64,000 nucleotides of DNA from Marinobacter manganoxydans MnI7-9 (GCF_000235625.1 NZ_AGTR01000032.1:44236-108235); one strand, 5' to 3'. Counted from the stretch's first letter, positions 8,984-18,260 are shown. Program-made: numbers and translations. Notes: generated by a model from the letters alone, not told the origin.

Positions 8984-9676
8984 CTAGAGATCTCGCAGAT
9001 ATCCAGCACCAAGCTGTGCAATCTGGCCCCGAATCCAGGCCACTCGTTCCAGCACATAAGAGGATGGGGCGTTTACACTCAAAACCTTCGGATTCGGGAG
9101 TACAGCGGCAAGCAGCGCAGCCTGATATTCAGTGAGGTGGCGCGCCGGCTTCCCGAAGTATGTCCAGCTTGCGGCTTCAACCCCGTAAATACCTGGGCCA
9201 AACTCGGCAATGTTCAGATAAACTTCCAGTACCCGCTGTTTTGACCACAGGCCGTCTATAATAAGCGCCAATCCCGCCTCGATGGCCTTGCGAATGAAAC
9301 TACGCCCGCTCCATAGAAAGAGGTTCTTGGCCGTTTGCTGGGTGATGGTACTGGCCCCTCGAAGCCCGTCGCCGGCCCGATACTCCGAGAGCGCCTGACG
9401 AACCGCCTCAAAATCCACGCCCACATGATGCGGGAATCGCTGATCCTCGCTGGCAACTACCGCCAGCGGCATCCAGTGAGAGATCTCGCGCATGGGCACC
9501 CATTCGTGGGCGATGGATTTGTTCGTGCCCTGAAGCTGATAACCCACCATGAAGGCCGAGGTGGGTGGATTTACGAAACGGAACATCAGAACCACCAACA
9601 GGACCAGCACGATAGCGCCAGCGCATAGCAGCAAAAACCATCGCAAAAGCTTGCGACCACCTGATGCTCTGGCCAT
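8984..9676 (-). CDS. mtgA: Monofunctional peptidoglycan glycosyltransferase
   Basis: A 230-residue GT51 enzyme that polymerises lipid II into glycan strands at the inner membrane. A single N-terminal transmembrane anchor (about residues 11-33) is followed by the glycosyltransferase motifs: ASEDQRFPHHVGVD with the catalytic Glu, RGASTITQQTAKNLFLW, RKAIEAGLALIID and YLNIAEFGPGIYGVEAAS. No transpeptidase domain follows, and the length is right for MtgA. It stands alone, with about 100 bp to the NADAR gene. Confidence 0.95.
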   Translation of the reverse strand: MARASGGRKLLRWFLLLCAGAIVLVLLVVLMFRFVNPPTSAFMVGYQLQGTNKSIAHEWVPMREISHWMPLAVVASEDQRFPHHVGVDFEAVRQALSEYRAGDGLRGASTITQQTAKNLFLWSGRSFIRKAIEAGLALIIDGLWSKQRVLEVYLNIAEFGPGIYGVEAASWTYFGKPARHLTEYQAALLAAVLPNPKVLSVNAPSSYVLERVAWIRGQIAQLGAGYLRDL

Positions 9677-9786
9677 CAGTTCAAATCCTCATCTTTGTAC
9701 GATCGAGTTCCCGGCCATAATTGACCAACGGGCCGCACAGCGCGCAAACTGCTGATAGCGATTCTGCAAGAGCGTATGCCACTACC

Positions 9787-10116
9787 ATGCCTGCAAAAGT
9801 AAAAACCCGGATTCTCTTTCATTCCAGACGCCTGAATATATACCTGGTCCGATATCCAGAAGGCCACAAGGTAGGCCCGCACGTGGACATGGTCTCCGAG
9901 GGCCGGCTCTACAAACTCAATTGGGTTCTGGCCAAACCCAAGGCCGGTGGCGAATTCATTTGCGACAAGAACATTTTCAACCTTTTTGGAAGATTGTATC
10001 TGTTTCGCCCGGATCTCTATCAGCATCGGGTATCAAAGATCGAGCGCGGAAATCGATGGCTGTTGAGTTTTGCGTTGACTTCCGGACTCCATAACTCAAG
10101 CAGGACAGTATCATGA
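9787..10116 (+). CDS. Very small 2OG-Fe(II) oxygenase-like protein
   Basis: A 109-residue protein with the layout of a double-stranded beta-helix 2OG-Fe(II) oxygenase: HVD near residue 35 (two iron ligands), YKLNWVLAKPKAGGEF in the middle, then LFRPDLYQHRVSKIERGNRW with a third ligand His and an Arg that could hold 2-oxoglutarate. Family members usually have 180-250 residues, so this one is minimal. The start is uncertain: ATG at 9787 has only a weak Shine-Dalgarno, and a TTG at 9721 would add 22 unremarkable residues. Its stop overlaps the phaZ start (ATGA), implying coupling with PHA degradation. The substrate is unknown. Confidence 0.6.
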   Translation: MPAKVKTRILFHSRRLNIYLVRYPEGHKVGPHVDMVSEGRLYKLNWVLAKPKAGGEFICDKNIFNLFGRLYLFRPDLYQHRVSKIERGNRWLLSFALTSGLHNSSRTVS

Positions 10117-11330
10117 TGTATTTTGCCCATGAAATGAGCCGCGCAGCGCTGATGCCCTTGCGTATCGCGACAGACGCACAGAGTAAACTGCTCAGACATC
10201 CCCTGAGCCCCTTATCCCGCTTACCGGGCGCTCGCAGCATTGCCTCCGCCTATGGCGTGTTTGGCGATTTGACCCGGCGCTACCCGAAACCGGCCTTCAA
10301 TCTGCACTCAACAGTGTGCGATGGCGAAAAGGTGGACGTCAGTGAAGTCATCCTCCAGCGCAAACCCTTTGCCCAGCTCAAGCATTTCCAGCGCAGCGTA
10401 TCGCGGCCTGATGACCCGAAACTCCTGATCGTTGCGCCGCTTTCCGGACACTTTGCCTCTCTGCTGCGGGGTACCGTCAAGGAAATGCTGCCAGACCACG
10501 ACGTCTACATCACCGACTGGCGTGATGCCTGTCGTGTCCCCTTGTCGGCTGGCGACTTTGGGCTGGACGACTATATCGACTACGTTATCGATTTTATTGA
10601 ACAGCTTGGGCCAGACACCCATGTATTGGCGGTTTGCCAGCCCGTCGTGCCGGTGCTCGCAGCCACCGCTCTCATGGCCGAAGATAAAAACCCGGCAACA
10701 CCGCGCTCGCTGGCTCTCATGAGCGGCCCCATCGACGGACGTATTGATCCCACGGCACCCTGCGAACTGGCCACTAAACACAATCTGGCGTGGTTCCGGC
10801 GCAATCTGGTTCACCCTGTGCCCGCGCCTTATCCGGGAGCCATGCGGAAGGTTTATCCCGGCTTTCTGCAACTGACCGGATTCGTGAACATGAACTTCGA
10901 CCGCCACATTGATGCCTACCGGGGCCTGTTCAAGTCCATGCGTGACAAGGAGGTCGAAAAGATCAGACGTCATCGTGAATTCTATGACGAATACCTCGCG
11001 GTCATGGATCTGCCGGCCACCTATTACCTGGACACCATCCAGCGTGTCTTCCAGGAGTTTCACCTTGCCCGGGGCTGCTTCATGCACCGGGGCCGAAAAG
11101 TGAATCCGGCGGCTATCGAAAAAACAGCACTGATGACGATTGAAGGCGAGAAAGACGACATTTCCAGCCCCGGGCAGACCCGGGCCGCCCATAAACTATG
11201 CGTGAATATCCCGGACGCCAGGCGTCTGCACCATCTGCAAGAGGGGGTTGGCCATTACGGTGTCTTCAATGGCAGCCAATGGCGCGAATCCATTGCGCCG
11301 CGGCTCAAGACATTCATCCGCGAAGCGTGA
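10113..11330 (+). CDS. phaZ: Intracellular polyhydroxyalkanoate depolymerase
   Basis: A 405-residue PhaZa1-type depolymerase that releases hydroxyacids from native PHB granules. The nucleophile is Cys175 in LAVCQPVVP, as in the Ralstonia-type Cys-Asp-His depolymerases that use a cysteine instead of a lipase-box serine. GEKDDIS (about 346-352) supplies the likely Asp and GVGHYGVFNG (about 378) the His. The start ATG at 10113 overlaps the stop of the preceding small oxygenase-like gene. phaB and phaC follow about 100 bp later on the same strand. Confidence 0.93.
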   Translation: MMYFAHEMSRAALMPLRIATDAQSKLLRHPLSPLSRLPGARSIASAYGVFGDLTRRYPKPAFNLHSTVCDGEKVDVSEVILQRKPFAQLKHFQRSVSRPDDPKLLIVAPLSGHFASLLRGTVKEMLPDHDVYITDWRDACRVPLSAGDFGLDDYIDYVIDFIEQLGPDTHVLAVCQPVVPVLAATALMAEDKNPATPRSLALMSGPIDGRIDPTAPCELATKHNLAWFRRNLVHPVPAPYPGAMRKVYPGFLQLTGFVNMNFDRHIDAYRGLFKSMRDKEVEKIRRHREFYDEYLAVMDLPATYYLDTIQRVFQEFHLARGCFMHRGRKVNPAAIEKTALMTIEGEKDDISSPGQTRAAHKLCVNIPDARRLHHLQEGVGHYGVFNGSQWRESIAPRLKTFIREA

Positions 11331-11409
11331 CGGGTATCACATTTTCTTGTCGCGACTCGGGTGCTCTGCTAGCTTGAATGAGGTGATTAATAATAAGGAA
11401 TAACAACCA

Positions 11410-11425
11410 GAGCGGGCTACCGCTC
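11410..11425 (+). promoter_or_regulatory. Leader hairpin just upstream of phaB ribosome binding site
   Basis: GAGCGG (11410-11415) and CCGCTC (11420-11425) form a perfect 6-bp stem with a GCTA loop, immediately before the AGGGAGGA Shine-Dalgarno of phaB. No T-run follows, so it is not a classical terminator. It could stabilise the phaBC message or limit readthrough from phaZ. Confidence 0.35.
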
Positions 11426-11438
11426 CAGGGAGGATTTC

Positions 11439-12182
11439 ATGCAAGACCTCAAGGGCAAGGTCGCCCTCGTAACCGGTGCCTCACGCGGCATCGGTCGTCA
11501 CATCGCACTTCAGCTTGCTCAACGCGGCGCCGATGTCGCCATCAACTACCGCTCACGTCAGCCTGAAGGCGACGAAGTTGCCAGGGAAATTGAGGCAACC
11601 GGCGTACGGGCACTCTCCTTCAAAGCAGACCTGTCAAAAATGCCGGAAGCGCGCAGCCTGGTTCGCCAGGTCCAGGAACAGTGGGGCCGTATCGATATCC
11701 TGGTGAACAACGCCGGCATCACCAAAGACAAGTCCATGAAGAAGCTTACCGACGACGATTGGAACGACGTTCTCGACACCAACCTGGGCAGCGTCTACGC
11801 CACGTGCTCCGAAGTGTTGAAGATCATGATGGATCAGAAATACGGTCGCATCATCAACATCACCTCTTTCGTCGGGCAGGCGGGCAACTTCGGGCAAGCC
11901 AACTATGCGGCCAGCAAGGGGGGCATTATTGCGTTTACAAAGACCCTGGCACTGGAAATGGCCAAGTACAACATCACAGTCAACGCCATCGCGCCCGGCT
12001 TTACCGAAACCGAAATGCTGGCCCAGGTCCCGGAGAATATCCGTGAACAGATCATTGCCAGGGTTCCCATGGGTCGGTTTGGCAAGCCGGAGGAAATTGC
12101 CCGCGCCGTGGTCTTCCTGGCCGCGGAAGGCGATTACATCACCGGCCAGCAGATCAACGTTAACGGCGGCGTTTACATGTAA
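11439..12182 (+). CDS. phaB: Acetoacetyl-CoA reductase
   Basis: A 247-residue short-chain dehydrogenase that makes (R)-3-hydroxybutyryl-CoA with NADPH, the monomer for PHB. The cofactor loop TGASRGIG is at residues 12-19, NNAG near 88-91, and the catalytic set Ser143, Tyr156 (NYAASKGG) and Lys160 is intact. It is FabG-like in sequence; the position directly before phaC, and phaZ upstream, make the PhaB role most likely. A strong AGGGAGGA precedes the ATG. Confidence 0.9.
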   Translation: MQDLKGKVALVTGASRGIGRHIALQLAQRGADVAINYRSRQPEGDEVAREIEATGVRALSFKADLSKMPEARSLVRQVQEQWGRIDILVNNAGITKDKSMKKLTDDDWNDVLDTNLGSVYATCSEVLKIMMDQKYGRIINITSFVGQAGNFGQANYAASKGGIIAFTKTLALEMAKYNITVNAIAPGFTETEMLAQVPENIREQIIARVPMGRFGKPEEIARAVVFLAAEGDYITGQQINVNGGVYM

Positions 12183-12207
12183 CACTTGAAAGACAGAAGG
12201 CGAAAAA

Positions 12208-14106
12208 ATGGCTGATAAACCAATAAAAAAGCAATCAACGCCTGACTTCGAACCCAATGTGGTAAGCCGCTCTCTGGCACGAGTGGGTGTTCATGGTGGT
12301 CACCTGCTCAAGCGCTCCATAATGCGACGTTTGCGCGGTGGCCCGCCCAATCCGGCCAGCGTGGGGAGCATGACCAAACCCTTCTTCACCCTGACCGGCA
12401 AGCTTGCAACCCAGCCAGACACGCTTCTGTTTGCACAGATGCGGCTGCTCAAGGACACCAGTCTGTTCTGGTCTGGCATTCTGGCCAGCGGTATTGGCAA
12501 GAAACCGTTGACCGTAGCAGAACCAGAGCCTGGCGATGGTCGCTTCCGTGACCAGGCCTGGAACGACGTCATCGCCTTCAACGCCCTCAAGCAGGCGTAT
12601 TTACTGTCAACTCGCTGGCTGATGGACACCATCGACGATGTCCGGGATCTGGATGATCACGATAGACGGAAAGTCCGTTTTTTCACCAGCCAGATGACCG
12701 ACGCCCTGGCCCCCAGCAACTTCGTTCTGAGCAATCCGGAAGTGTTGCGCACAACCGTTAAGACACGGGGCAAGAACCTCCTGCGAGGCCTGGCAAACCT
12801 GCTGCGTGATCTGGACGAGGGAAAGGGCCCGATGCCTTTCCGCATGTCCGACCCGGACGCCTTTGAGGTGGGCGACAATCTGGCCAACACACCCGGCGAC
12901 GTGGTGTTCCAGAACGATCTGATGCAACTCATCCAGTACCGGCCGACCACCGAGACAGTTCATCGCCGGCCTTTGCTGGTGATACCGCCCTGGATCAACA
13001 AGTACTACATCCTCGATCTTGGCGAGAAAAAATCCTTCATTCGTTATTGGGTGGAACAGGGCCACACCGTGTTTGTGGTTTCCTGGGTAAATCCCGGGCC
13101 AGAGCTGGCACACAAGACCTTTGAGGACTACATGCTCGAAGGTCCGGTCGCCGCCATGGATGCCATCGAGCAGGCGACGGGTGAGCGGGAAATCAATACC
13201 GTCGGCTACTGCATCGGCGGCACTCTGCTTGGTTGCACGCTCGCCTGGCTGGCCGCTCGCGGGGATGATCGCGTAAAAAGTGCGACGTTTCTCAACAGCA
13301 TGATGGATTTCTCGGAAGTCGGCGATCTCGAAGTCTTCATCGACGAGGACTCTATTGCCAAAATCGAGAAGGCCATGAACAAACAGGGCTATCTTGAAGG
13401 TGCTTCCATGGCAACGGCCTTCAACATGCTACGTGCCAACAGCCTGATATGGTCTTTTTTCGTCAATAATTACCTTCTCGGCCGCGACACGGCGCCCTTT
13501 GACCTGTTGTACTGGAACTCGGACGCCACCCGCATGCCAGCGGCCATGCACAGCTTTTACCTCCGCAATATGTACCTGAACAACCGGCTGCGTGAGCCCG
13601 GGGGTATTACTCTAGCGGGTACACCGATCGATTTGCGAAAGGTGAAGTCCCCCGCCTACTTTGCATCTGCGATTGAAGACCACATCGCACCCTGGATCTC
13701 CTGCTACAAAGGCGCACGTAACCTGGGCGGCCCGTTGCGTTTTGTCCTCGGCGGTTCAGGGCACATTGCCGGCATCATCAATCCGCCCGAGAAAAAGAAG
13801 TACGGTTATCGCCTCAACGAAGACAACCCGGCCAATCCAGAGGAATGGCTGAAAGGTGCCGAGCAGTTTGAAGGTTCCTGGTGGCCAGATTGGGTGGCTT
13901 GGGCCGAGCAGTTCGGTGGCGGTAAGATTAAGGCTCGCATTCCGGGAGAAGGCAATCTGCCGGTGATTGAACCGGCGCCCGGGGCTTACTTGCGCAACGA
14001 GCCGGCACCACCAAGCCCGGCGGTCCGGAAGCGGCGACAACCGCAACGCGGGAAATCGGGTTCCGCGAAGCAGAAAACGCCATCACCTGAGAAAGTCACG
14101 CAGTGA
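12208..14106 (+). CDS. phaC: Class I poly(3-hydroxyalkanoate) synthase
   Basis: A 632-residue PHA synthase that polymerises 3-hydroxyacyl-CoA on granules. The lipase-like box GYCIGGTLLG carries the nucleophile Cys335; the Asp lies in SAIEDHIAPW (near residue 490) and the His in LGGSGHIAGIINPP (near 520). The family tryptophan in DWVAWAEQ is present. It is longer than typical class I enzymes (about 560-590) because of an N-terminal extension and a basic, Pro/Lys/Arg-rich tail of about 50 residues after residue 580. No phaA or phasin gene adjoins in this window. Confidence 0.95.
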   Translation: MADKPIKKQSTPDFEPNVVSRSLARVGVHGGHLLKRSIMRRLRGGPPNPASVGSMTKPFFTLTGKLATQPDTLLFAQMRLLKDTSLFWSGILASGIGKKPLTVAEPEPGDGRFRDQAWNDVIAFNALKQAYLLSTRWLMDTIDDVRDLDDHDRRKVRFFTSQMTDALAPSNFVLSNPEVLRTTVKTRGKNLLRGLANLLRDLDEGKGPMPFRMSDPDAFEVGDNLANTPGDVVFQNDLMQLIQYRPTTETVHRRPLLVIPPWINKYYILDLGEKKSFIRYWVEQGHTVFVVSWVNPGPELAHKTFEDYMLEGPVAAMDAIEQATGEREINTVGYCIGGTLLGCTLAWLAARGDDRVKSATFLNSMMDFSEVGDLEVFIDEDSIAKIEKAMNKQGYLEGASMATAFNMLRANSLIWSFFVNNYLLGRDTAPFDLLYWNSDATRMPAAMHSFYLRNMYLNNRLREPGGITLAGTPIDLRKVKSPAYFASAIEDHIAPWISCYKGARNLGGPLRFVLGGSGHIAGIINPPEKKKYGYRLNEDNPANPEEWLKGAEQFEGSWWPDWVAWAEQFGGGKIKARIPGEGNLPVIEPAPGAYLRNEPAPPSPAVRKRRQPQRGKSGSAKQKTPSPEKVTQ

Positions 14107-14159
14107 AGCATCCGTGGACTGAGCGGGAAACTCTGGAATAGCGGGCCGGCGAAAGCTCC

Positions 14160-14876
14160 CTAACGCAGCTCGGAAACCAGGTCACCGGCGCGACAACTCC
14201 TGACTGCGCGTTTGATCTTGCCCACATCCTCGCTGTCCAGATTCGCTCGAGACAGGTAAAGCGAAACCGGGAGGGTTCCCGCTGTTTGCTGGAATACCTT
14301 GACCACATCAGGACCAAAGAGATCCTCCACCAGAAGCGCCGGCAATACGACCGCATCCAGGCGGTCATAGTGAAGCATGGCAACCAGTTGGGACCACTCT
14401 GTGACTTCTTCGATTCTCGGGTTTTCGTCGGTAATGAACTGTTCACCAACAAAACTCCGAGGCAGCCCATATTTAAGGCCCGAGGTTTCAGATATCGGCG
14501 GAAGTTGGCGATTCGAGACAAAAACATAGTCCGCCGAAAACAACTCACCGGCGAACTCGCCGATTCTGTCCCGACGCTCACTCTGGGCAAGGGGCAGAAC
14601 CATCGAGACTTCTCCCGAGTGCAAATACCCCAGCCCTCTTTTCAGAGGCACCTGAATAAACTGGGGCTGGATGTCAGCGCGATCAAAGATACATTCGTAG
14701 AGCGGCGCCAGGGACCCATGGAGCTTGCCATCGGAGTACCCGATCACGCCCTGCAACCCTTCACCAACGGCGACAGGAACCGAGGCGGCCGCAAGGCTGG
14801 AAAAGAAGATCTGCAGGCTGATGAAGACTGCACAGTGTGACCGAACCATCGCTCCACTCCATGGGACTGAACGCAT
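14160..14876 (-). CDS. Periplasmic solute-binding protein (family 3-like)
   Basis: A 238-residue protein with a cleavable-looking signal (hydrophobic run FISLQIFFSSLAAASV, residues about 17-32), then a two-lobed substrate-binding pattern: LYECIFDRADIQPQFIQVPL, GEVSMVLPLAQSERR and HYDRLDAVVLPALLV. It is shorter than amino-acid binding proteins (about 250). No permease or ATPase gene adjoins, so it may be a stand-alone periplasmic sensor-type domain. A second start (ATG at 14849) would also leave a signal peptide. It lies 57 bp after a similar gene on the same strand. Confidence 0.75.
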   Translation of the reverse strand: MRSVPWSGAMVRSHCAVFISLQIFFSSLAAASVPVAVGEGLQGVIGYSDGKLHGSLAPLYECIFDRADIQPQFIQVPLKRGLGYLHSGEVSMVLPLAQSERRDRIGEFAGELFSADYVFVSNRQLPPISETSGLKYGLPRSFVGEQFITDENPRIEEVTEWSQLVAMLHYDRLDAVVLPALLVEDLFGPDVVKVFQQTAGTLPVSLYLSRANLDSEDVGKIKRAVRSCRAGDLVSELR

Positions 14877-14933
14877 GAATTTCCTGCGATCAGGGTCGTC
14901 CAGGTTCGCTTACCTTTCCATACGGACCTGTAC

Positions 14934-15728
14934 TTAACGTCCTAGATACCTGAAACGTAGCACATTCTGATACTTATCGATGTATTTCTGATTGATGAGA
15001 CCAATCACACCCGATTGCCGCAAATCGTCGAAGCATTGATCAAAGGCTGCGGCGAATGCGGGGTTCCGAAAAACCATCTTGTGCGGCGCCGGGTTGAAGA
15101 TTGGCGCGAAACGAAAAGCATCAGACTGCGAGGGCCAGCTTTCACCGCGGCGCTTCTTGTTGAAGATTCTCCGATTCACTTCCGCGACCACGAATCCGTC
15201 GGCCAGAATCGCATCGACCCGGCCCATAAACAGTAGCCGGGAGTGAATGGTCTGATCGGCGATTTCGGTGAGCGAGGCAAATTCAGGTACGTTATCGCTG
15301 ATCCCCAGCACATCGACCCCTTCACGGAACGTCACCACGTTGAGACCGGCCAGGTCTTTGACCCTTTCAATCGGCCCGACACGGGAGTGATTGTAGAAAG
15401 CTCCGTTCTGGTACCAGATGTAGGCGGATGTGGAATAACCGGGAAGACGCCAGTGCAAAGGTACTGTGGCAATAGCATCGAAGTCCTGACGATCCCTGTA
15501 GGTCCTTGCATGGCGCTCATAGGGCTGCATGATGAATTCGGCCTCAAATCCGCACTCATCGAAGGTCGCCAAAACCAATTCTATATCTCGCCCCTCGAGA
15601 CTTGGCTCCGCTGCACACGGTATCTGAGCAGCGAGAACTTTAAGCCGCGGCAGTGGCTCCGAATTCGCAGCCAAAGGGAATCCTGGCAGAAGAAATAAAA
15701 AGAAATGGGCGAGCGTTGAAATCTTCAA
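14934..15728 (-). CDS. Periplasmic solute-binding protein (family 3-like)
   Basis: A 264-residue protein with an N-terminal signal (AHFFLFLLPGFPLAANS, cut near residue 22) and a family-3-like binding fold: ELVLATFDECGFEAEFIMQP, DAIATVPLHW, LAGLNVVTFREGVDVLG, MGRVDAILADGFV and a C-terminal FAAAFDQCFDDLRQSGVIGLINQKY, again typical of the family. It is first of a two-gene minus-strand set with another member, without ABC permease genes. Such orphans are common in marine gammaproteobacteria. The ligand is not deducible. Confidence 0.8.
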   Translation of the reverse strand: MKISTLAHFFLFLLPGFPLAANSEPLPRLKVLAAQIPCAAEPSLEGRDIELVLATFDECGFEAEFIMQPYERHARTYRDRQDFDAIATVPLHWRLPGYSTSAYIWYQNGAFYNHSRVGPIERVKDLAGLNVVTFREGVDVLGISDNVPEFASLTEIADQTIHSRLLFMGRVDAILADGFVVAEVNRRIFNKKRRGESWPSQSDAFRFAPIFNPAPHKMVFRNPAFAAAFDQCFDDLRQSGVIGLINQKYIDKYQNVLRFRYLGR

Positions 15729-15835
15729 ACCGCTGTCTTCTCACCTCGGGCTAAAAAGTTCAGTTTTTGAACAATATCCTTATCCGGGCGTGCAGGCAAT
15801 CACTCTGAGCATATGCCTGCAAACCAGGATGCAAC

Positions 15836-16555
15836 TCAGCCCAGAAGACACTCCTTGGCCTCATTGATGCGCGCCGCCAGGTAATTGCTGCCACCATGGT
15901 CCGGGTGAAGTTTTTGCATCATCCTCCGATGGGCTTTGATGATCTCTTCCCGACTGGCTCCGGGCTCGAGCCCCAGAATGTCCAGCGCTTCGCTCTCGGT
16001 AAGCGGGCCGCTCGTATTGCCACTGCCGCCCGACGGATCGCTTTCAGAGGCCGCCTCATCGTCTGCTCGCCAGGAGTCTCCGAACCGGCGATCCAGGTAA
16101 GTTTCAAGTAGCCGGGCAGAATCCTCGTCCTGGCCGCGGCAATAGCGCAATAGCTCGAGGAAATCGCTTTCGCTTAGCTCCGCCAGTTCTCTCCCTTCCA
16201 TCGGGCCCTTGATGATCTTGCCGCTCATGATTCCCGAGTCGTGGTCCAGAGTCATTTCCAGAATATCGCTGGAAACATGGGACTGGTTGCCCGACTTGGG
16301 TCCGGCACCGCCAGCCACGCGACCGAGCCCGCCACGCAATAGAGATGGCAGCAGGCGACGCAACAGAGGATAGAGAAAGGCCAAACCGGCGAAGACAAAA
16401 TGCAGTCGCCCGGTTACAGCCAGCAAGACGACGATGCCGATACCGGCCAGCAGGGCCAGCTTGAGAATGGCGGCATTGCGCTGACTGGCAGGCTGATTGC
16501 GCAACCACACCCAGGCCACAACCGCGACAACGATGGCAACAAGCGTTAAAGGCAC
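15836..16555 (-). CDS. Membrane-anchored J-domain protein
   Basis: A 239-residue protein with two N-terminal transmembrane helices (about residues 3-18 and 30-66), a soluble middle, and a C-terminal J-domain (about 185-239): SEALDILGLEPGASREEI, then HRRMMQKLHPDHGG with the HPD motif that stimulates Hsp70 ATPase. This resembles the Pam18-like layout (membrane anchor first, J-domain last), not classical DnaJ. It follows a VWA gene by 46 bp on the same strand, so the two are probably one operon. The Hsp70 partner and client are unknown. Confidence 0.88.
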   Translation of the reverse strand: MPLTLVAIVVAVVAWVWLRNQPASQRNAAILKLALLAGIGIVVLLAVTGRLHFVFAGLAFLYPLLRRLLPSLLRGGLGRVAGGAGPKSGNQSHVSSDILEMTLDHDSGIMSGKIIKGPMEGRELAELSESDFLELLRYCRGQDEDSARLLETYLDRRFGDSWRADDEAASESDPSGGSGNTSGPLTESEALDILGLEPGASREEIIKAHRRMMQKLHPDHGGSNYLAARINEAKECLLG

Positions 16556-16601
16556 TCAAATACCCCGGGCACAACGGCCCATCAATGGATTCTCACAAAC
16601 A

Positions 16602-17297
16602 CTACCGGATCTGTCTGGTCAGGCGTTTCACTTCCGGGGAACTACTGCTGGAAAAATCCTGCAGAGCCTTGGCTCCCCCGGAAGCATAGACCGCAACTGC
16701 CGCCATAAGATCCTTGAGCACCTGAGGACTGTTACGGTCAAAGGGTGCGTATGCGCCCCCTGAAAGCTTGCTCACCTGCTGGAATACCGCCCTTGCATGG
16801 GCATCATTGCCCTCGTGAAACATGAACACCGGTGTGCGCAGCATTCCCAGTTCCCCGGCGGTGTGACAGAGTTCGTCCACCGGTTCCTCGCAACAGTCAC
16901 CGATAAACACCACAGCTTTGACGGGCTTTGCACGGGTCTCTTTCACCGCATGGGCCAATACCCGGCTGATCTGGGTGCGCCCACCGAGGCAGGAAACGCC
17001 GTTCATCAGATTCAGCAACTGCCCGGTTTCGGTCACAAAACCCGTGGCCTTGAACTCACCGAAGCCACGGTAGTAGCAGAGCTGAATGGCCAGGCCACCC
17101 AGATCCCGGGTTGCTATAAACAGTTCGCTCTGCAGATGGCAGGCCTGGTCCCAGGTAGCTTCCCGGCTTGCAGTCGCGTCCAGCGCGAAAATCAGCCGCC
17201 GCTGCCCACCACCCTGCTTGGGCAACGTGCGAACCTCATTGATAAACTGGTCGATCGCCTGTTTGTCGGATCGGGTGCGTAGCTCTTTATCGGACAT
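16602..17297 (-). CDS. VWA-domain protein
   Basis: A 231-residue cytosolic protein with a von Willebrand A-type fold. LIFALDATASREATWDQA gives a DATAS version of the MIDAS motif (usually DxSxS), and VVFIGDCCEEPVDEL carries the later Asp. The start is set at the ATG at 17297; an in-frame extension to 17351 has no family sequence. The J-domain gene lies 46 bp downstream on the same strand. VWA plus J-domain suggests a chaperone-linked assembly role, but this is only inference. Confidence 0.8.
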   Translation of the reverse strand: MSDKELRTRSDKQAIDQFINEVRTLPKQGGGQRRLIFALDATASREATWDQACHLQSELFIATRDLGGLAIQLCYYRGFGEFKATGFVTETGQLLNLMNGVSCLGGRTQISRVLAHAVKETRAKPVKAVVFIGDCCEEPVDELCHTAGELGMLRTPVFMFHEGNDAHARAVFQQVSKLSGGAYAPFDRNSPQVLKDLMAAVAVYASGGAKALQDFSSSSSPEVKRLTRQIR

Positions 17298-17387
17298 AGG
17301 CTCCTGGAAATCACGGCGGCTGAAAAAACTGACGCTAAAATAGTAGGGCATAGATCGCGCAATTCACAGGTTTGGCGAGGGCAACGC

Positions 17388-18260
17388 ATGGTGAAAACAG
17401 GGCGTTGGTACCGAATCAGGAGTGCGGCCAGATTCCGGCCTTTGCTCCTGGCTTCCCTTCTTTTGACCGCCATTGCGCTGCCAGGCGCGGTGCATGCCTC
17501 AAACACGTATTACCTGCTCTATCGCCAATGGCAGCCTTACGATTGGCCCGAGAATGTGCCATCTGCCAACGAGGTCACCCGCTCGCAGCGAGGACTCGGC
17601 TGGCAAGCCCGGGGCTCTGGCAGCGTCTTAGGTATTGATTACGATTACCAGCCACTACGCATCCGTACAGGCGAGCCGGCCCACAACGGGCACCTGCATC
17701 GGTTAACCATCGGTGGCGAATGGCGGCATCAGCTCTACCGCCTGGAAGCGCGGGCCGGCATCGCCGGCACCTCCAATATGTTCAAATATCAGGATTTTCA
17801 CAGCGATGTCCTTAACGGGCGTCTCGCGGTCTTCCGGGCCGTGAACAGGTCCAGCACCCTGAGCCTGGGTATCGGAGGCGATCACAGGTTCGGCTCTTTC
17901 CGTTGGCTCCCCAGAGCACGCTGGGAACGAAGCAACGCACACGGCCATTGGCTGGTAGACCTGCCTGTTCTGATGCAGTGGCAGAGCCCGGGGCAGGTTT
18001 GGGCGTTCCGGGTGGAACGAAACGGGGACCGTTGGGCCACGATGGACAAGGACAGGGAAGTAGAAAGCGCGCTCTATTTACGCGAGTGGAGAACCCAACT
18101 GACTTATCGGCTGCACCAGGGGGGACAATCCTGGCCAACCATCGTTCTTGGCATAGGAGCCAGTCTGGCTACCCGTGTCCAATACAAGGACCTGAACACG
18201 GGCACCGAGGATCTGAGCCTTGGGGATGCCCTGCTGGCAAGCCTCAGGCTCGATTGGTAG
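17388..18260 (+). CDS. Putative outer-membrane beta-barrel protein
   Basis: A 290-residue protein with a basic N-terminus and a signal-like hydrophobic run (LLLASLLLTAIALPGAVHAS, about residues 19-38). The mature part alternates aromatic and polar residues (WRHQLYRLEARAGIAGTSN, VWAFRVERNG, TQLTYRLHQGG) and ends in SLRLDW, a terminal aromatic typical of outer-membrane proteins. I do not recognise a named family. It is divergent from the VWA/J-domain operon. Confidence 0.6.
   Translation: MVKTGRWYRIRSAARFRPLLLASLLLTAIALPGAVHASNTYYLLYRQWQPYDWPENVPSANEVTRSQRGLGWQARGSGSVLGIDYDYQPLRIRTGEPAHNGHLHRLTIGGEWRHQLYRLEARAGIAGTSNMFKYQDFHSDVLNGRLAVFRAVNRSSTLSLGIGGDHRFGSFRWLPRARWERSNAHGHWLVDLPVLMQWQSPGQVWAFRVERNGDRWATMDKDREVESALYLREWRTQLTYRLHQGGQSWPTIVLGIGASLATRVQYKDLNTGTEDLSLGDALLASLRLDW

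Noticed and set aside
11347-11375. TTGTCG and TAGCTT as a phaB promoter
   Set aside because: Spacing of 17 is right, but the -10 hexamer matches the consensus at only three positions; too weak to list.
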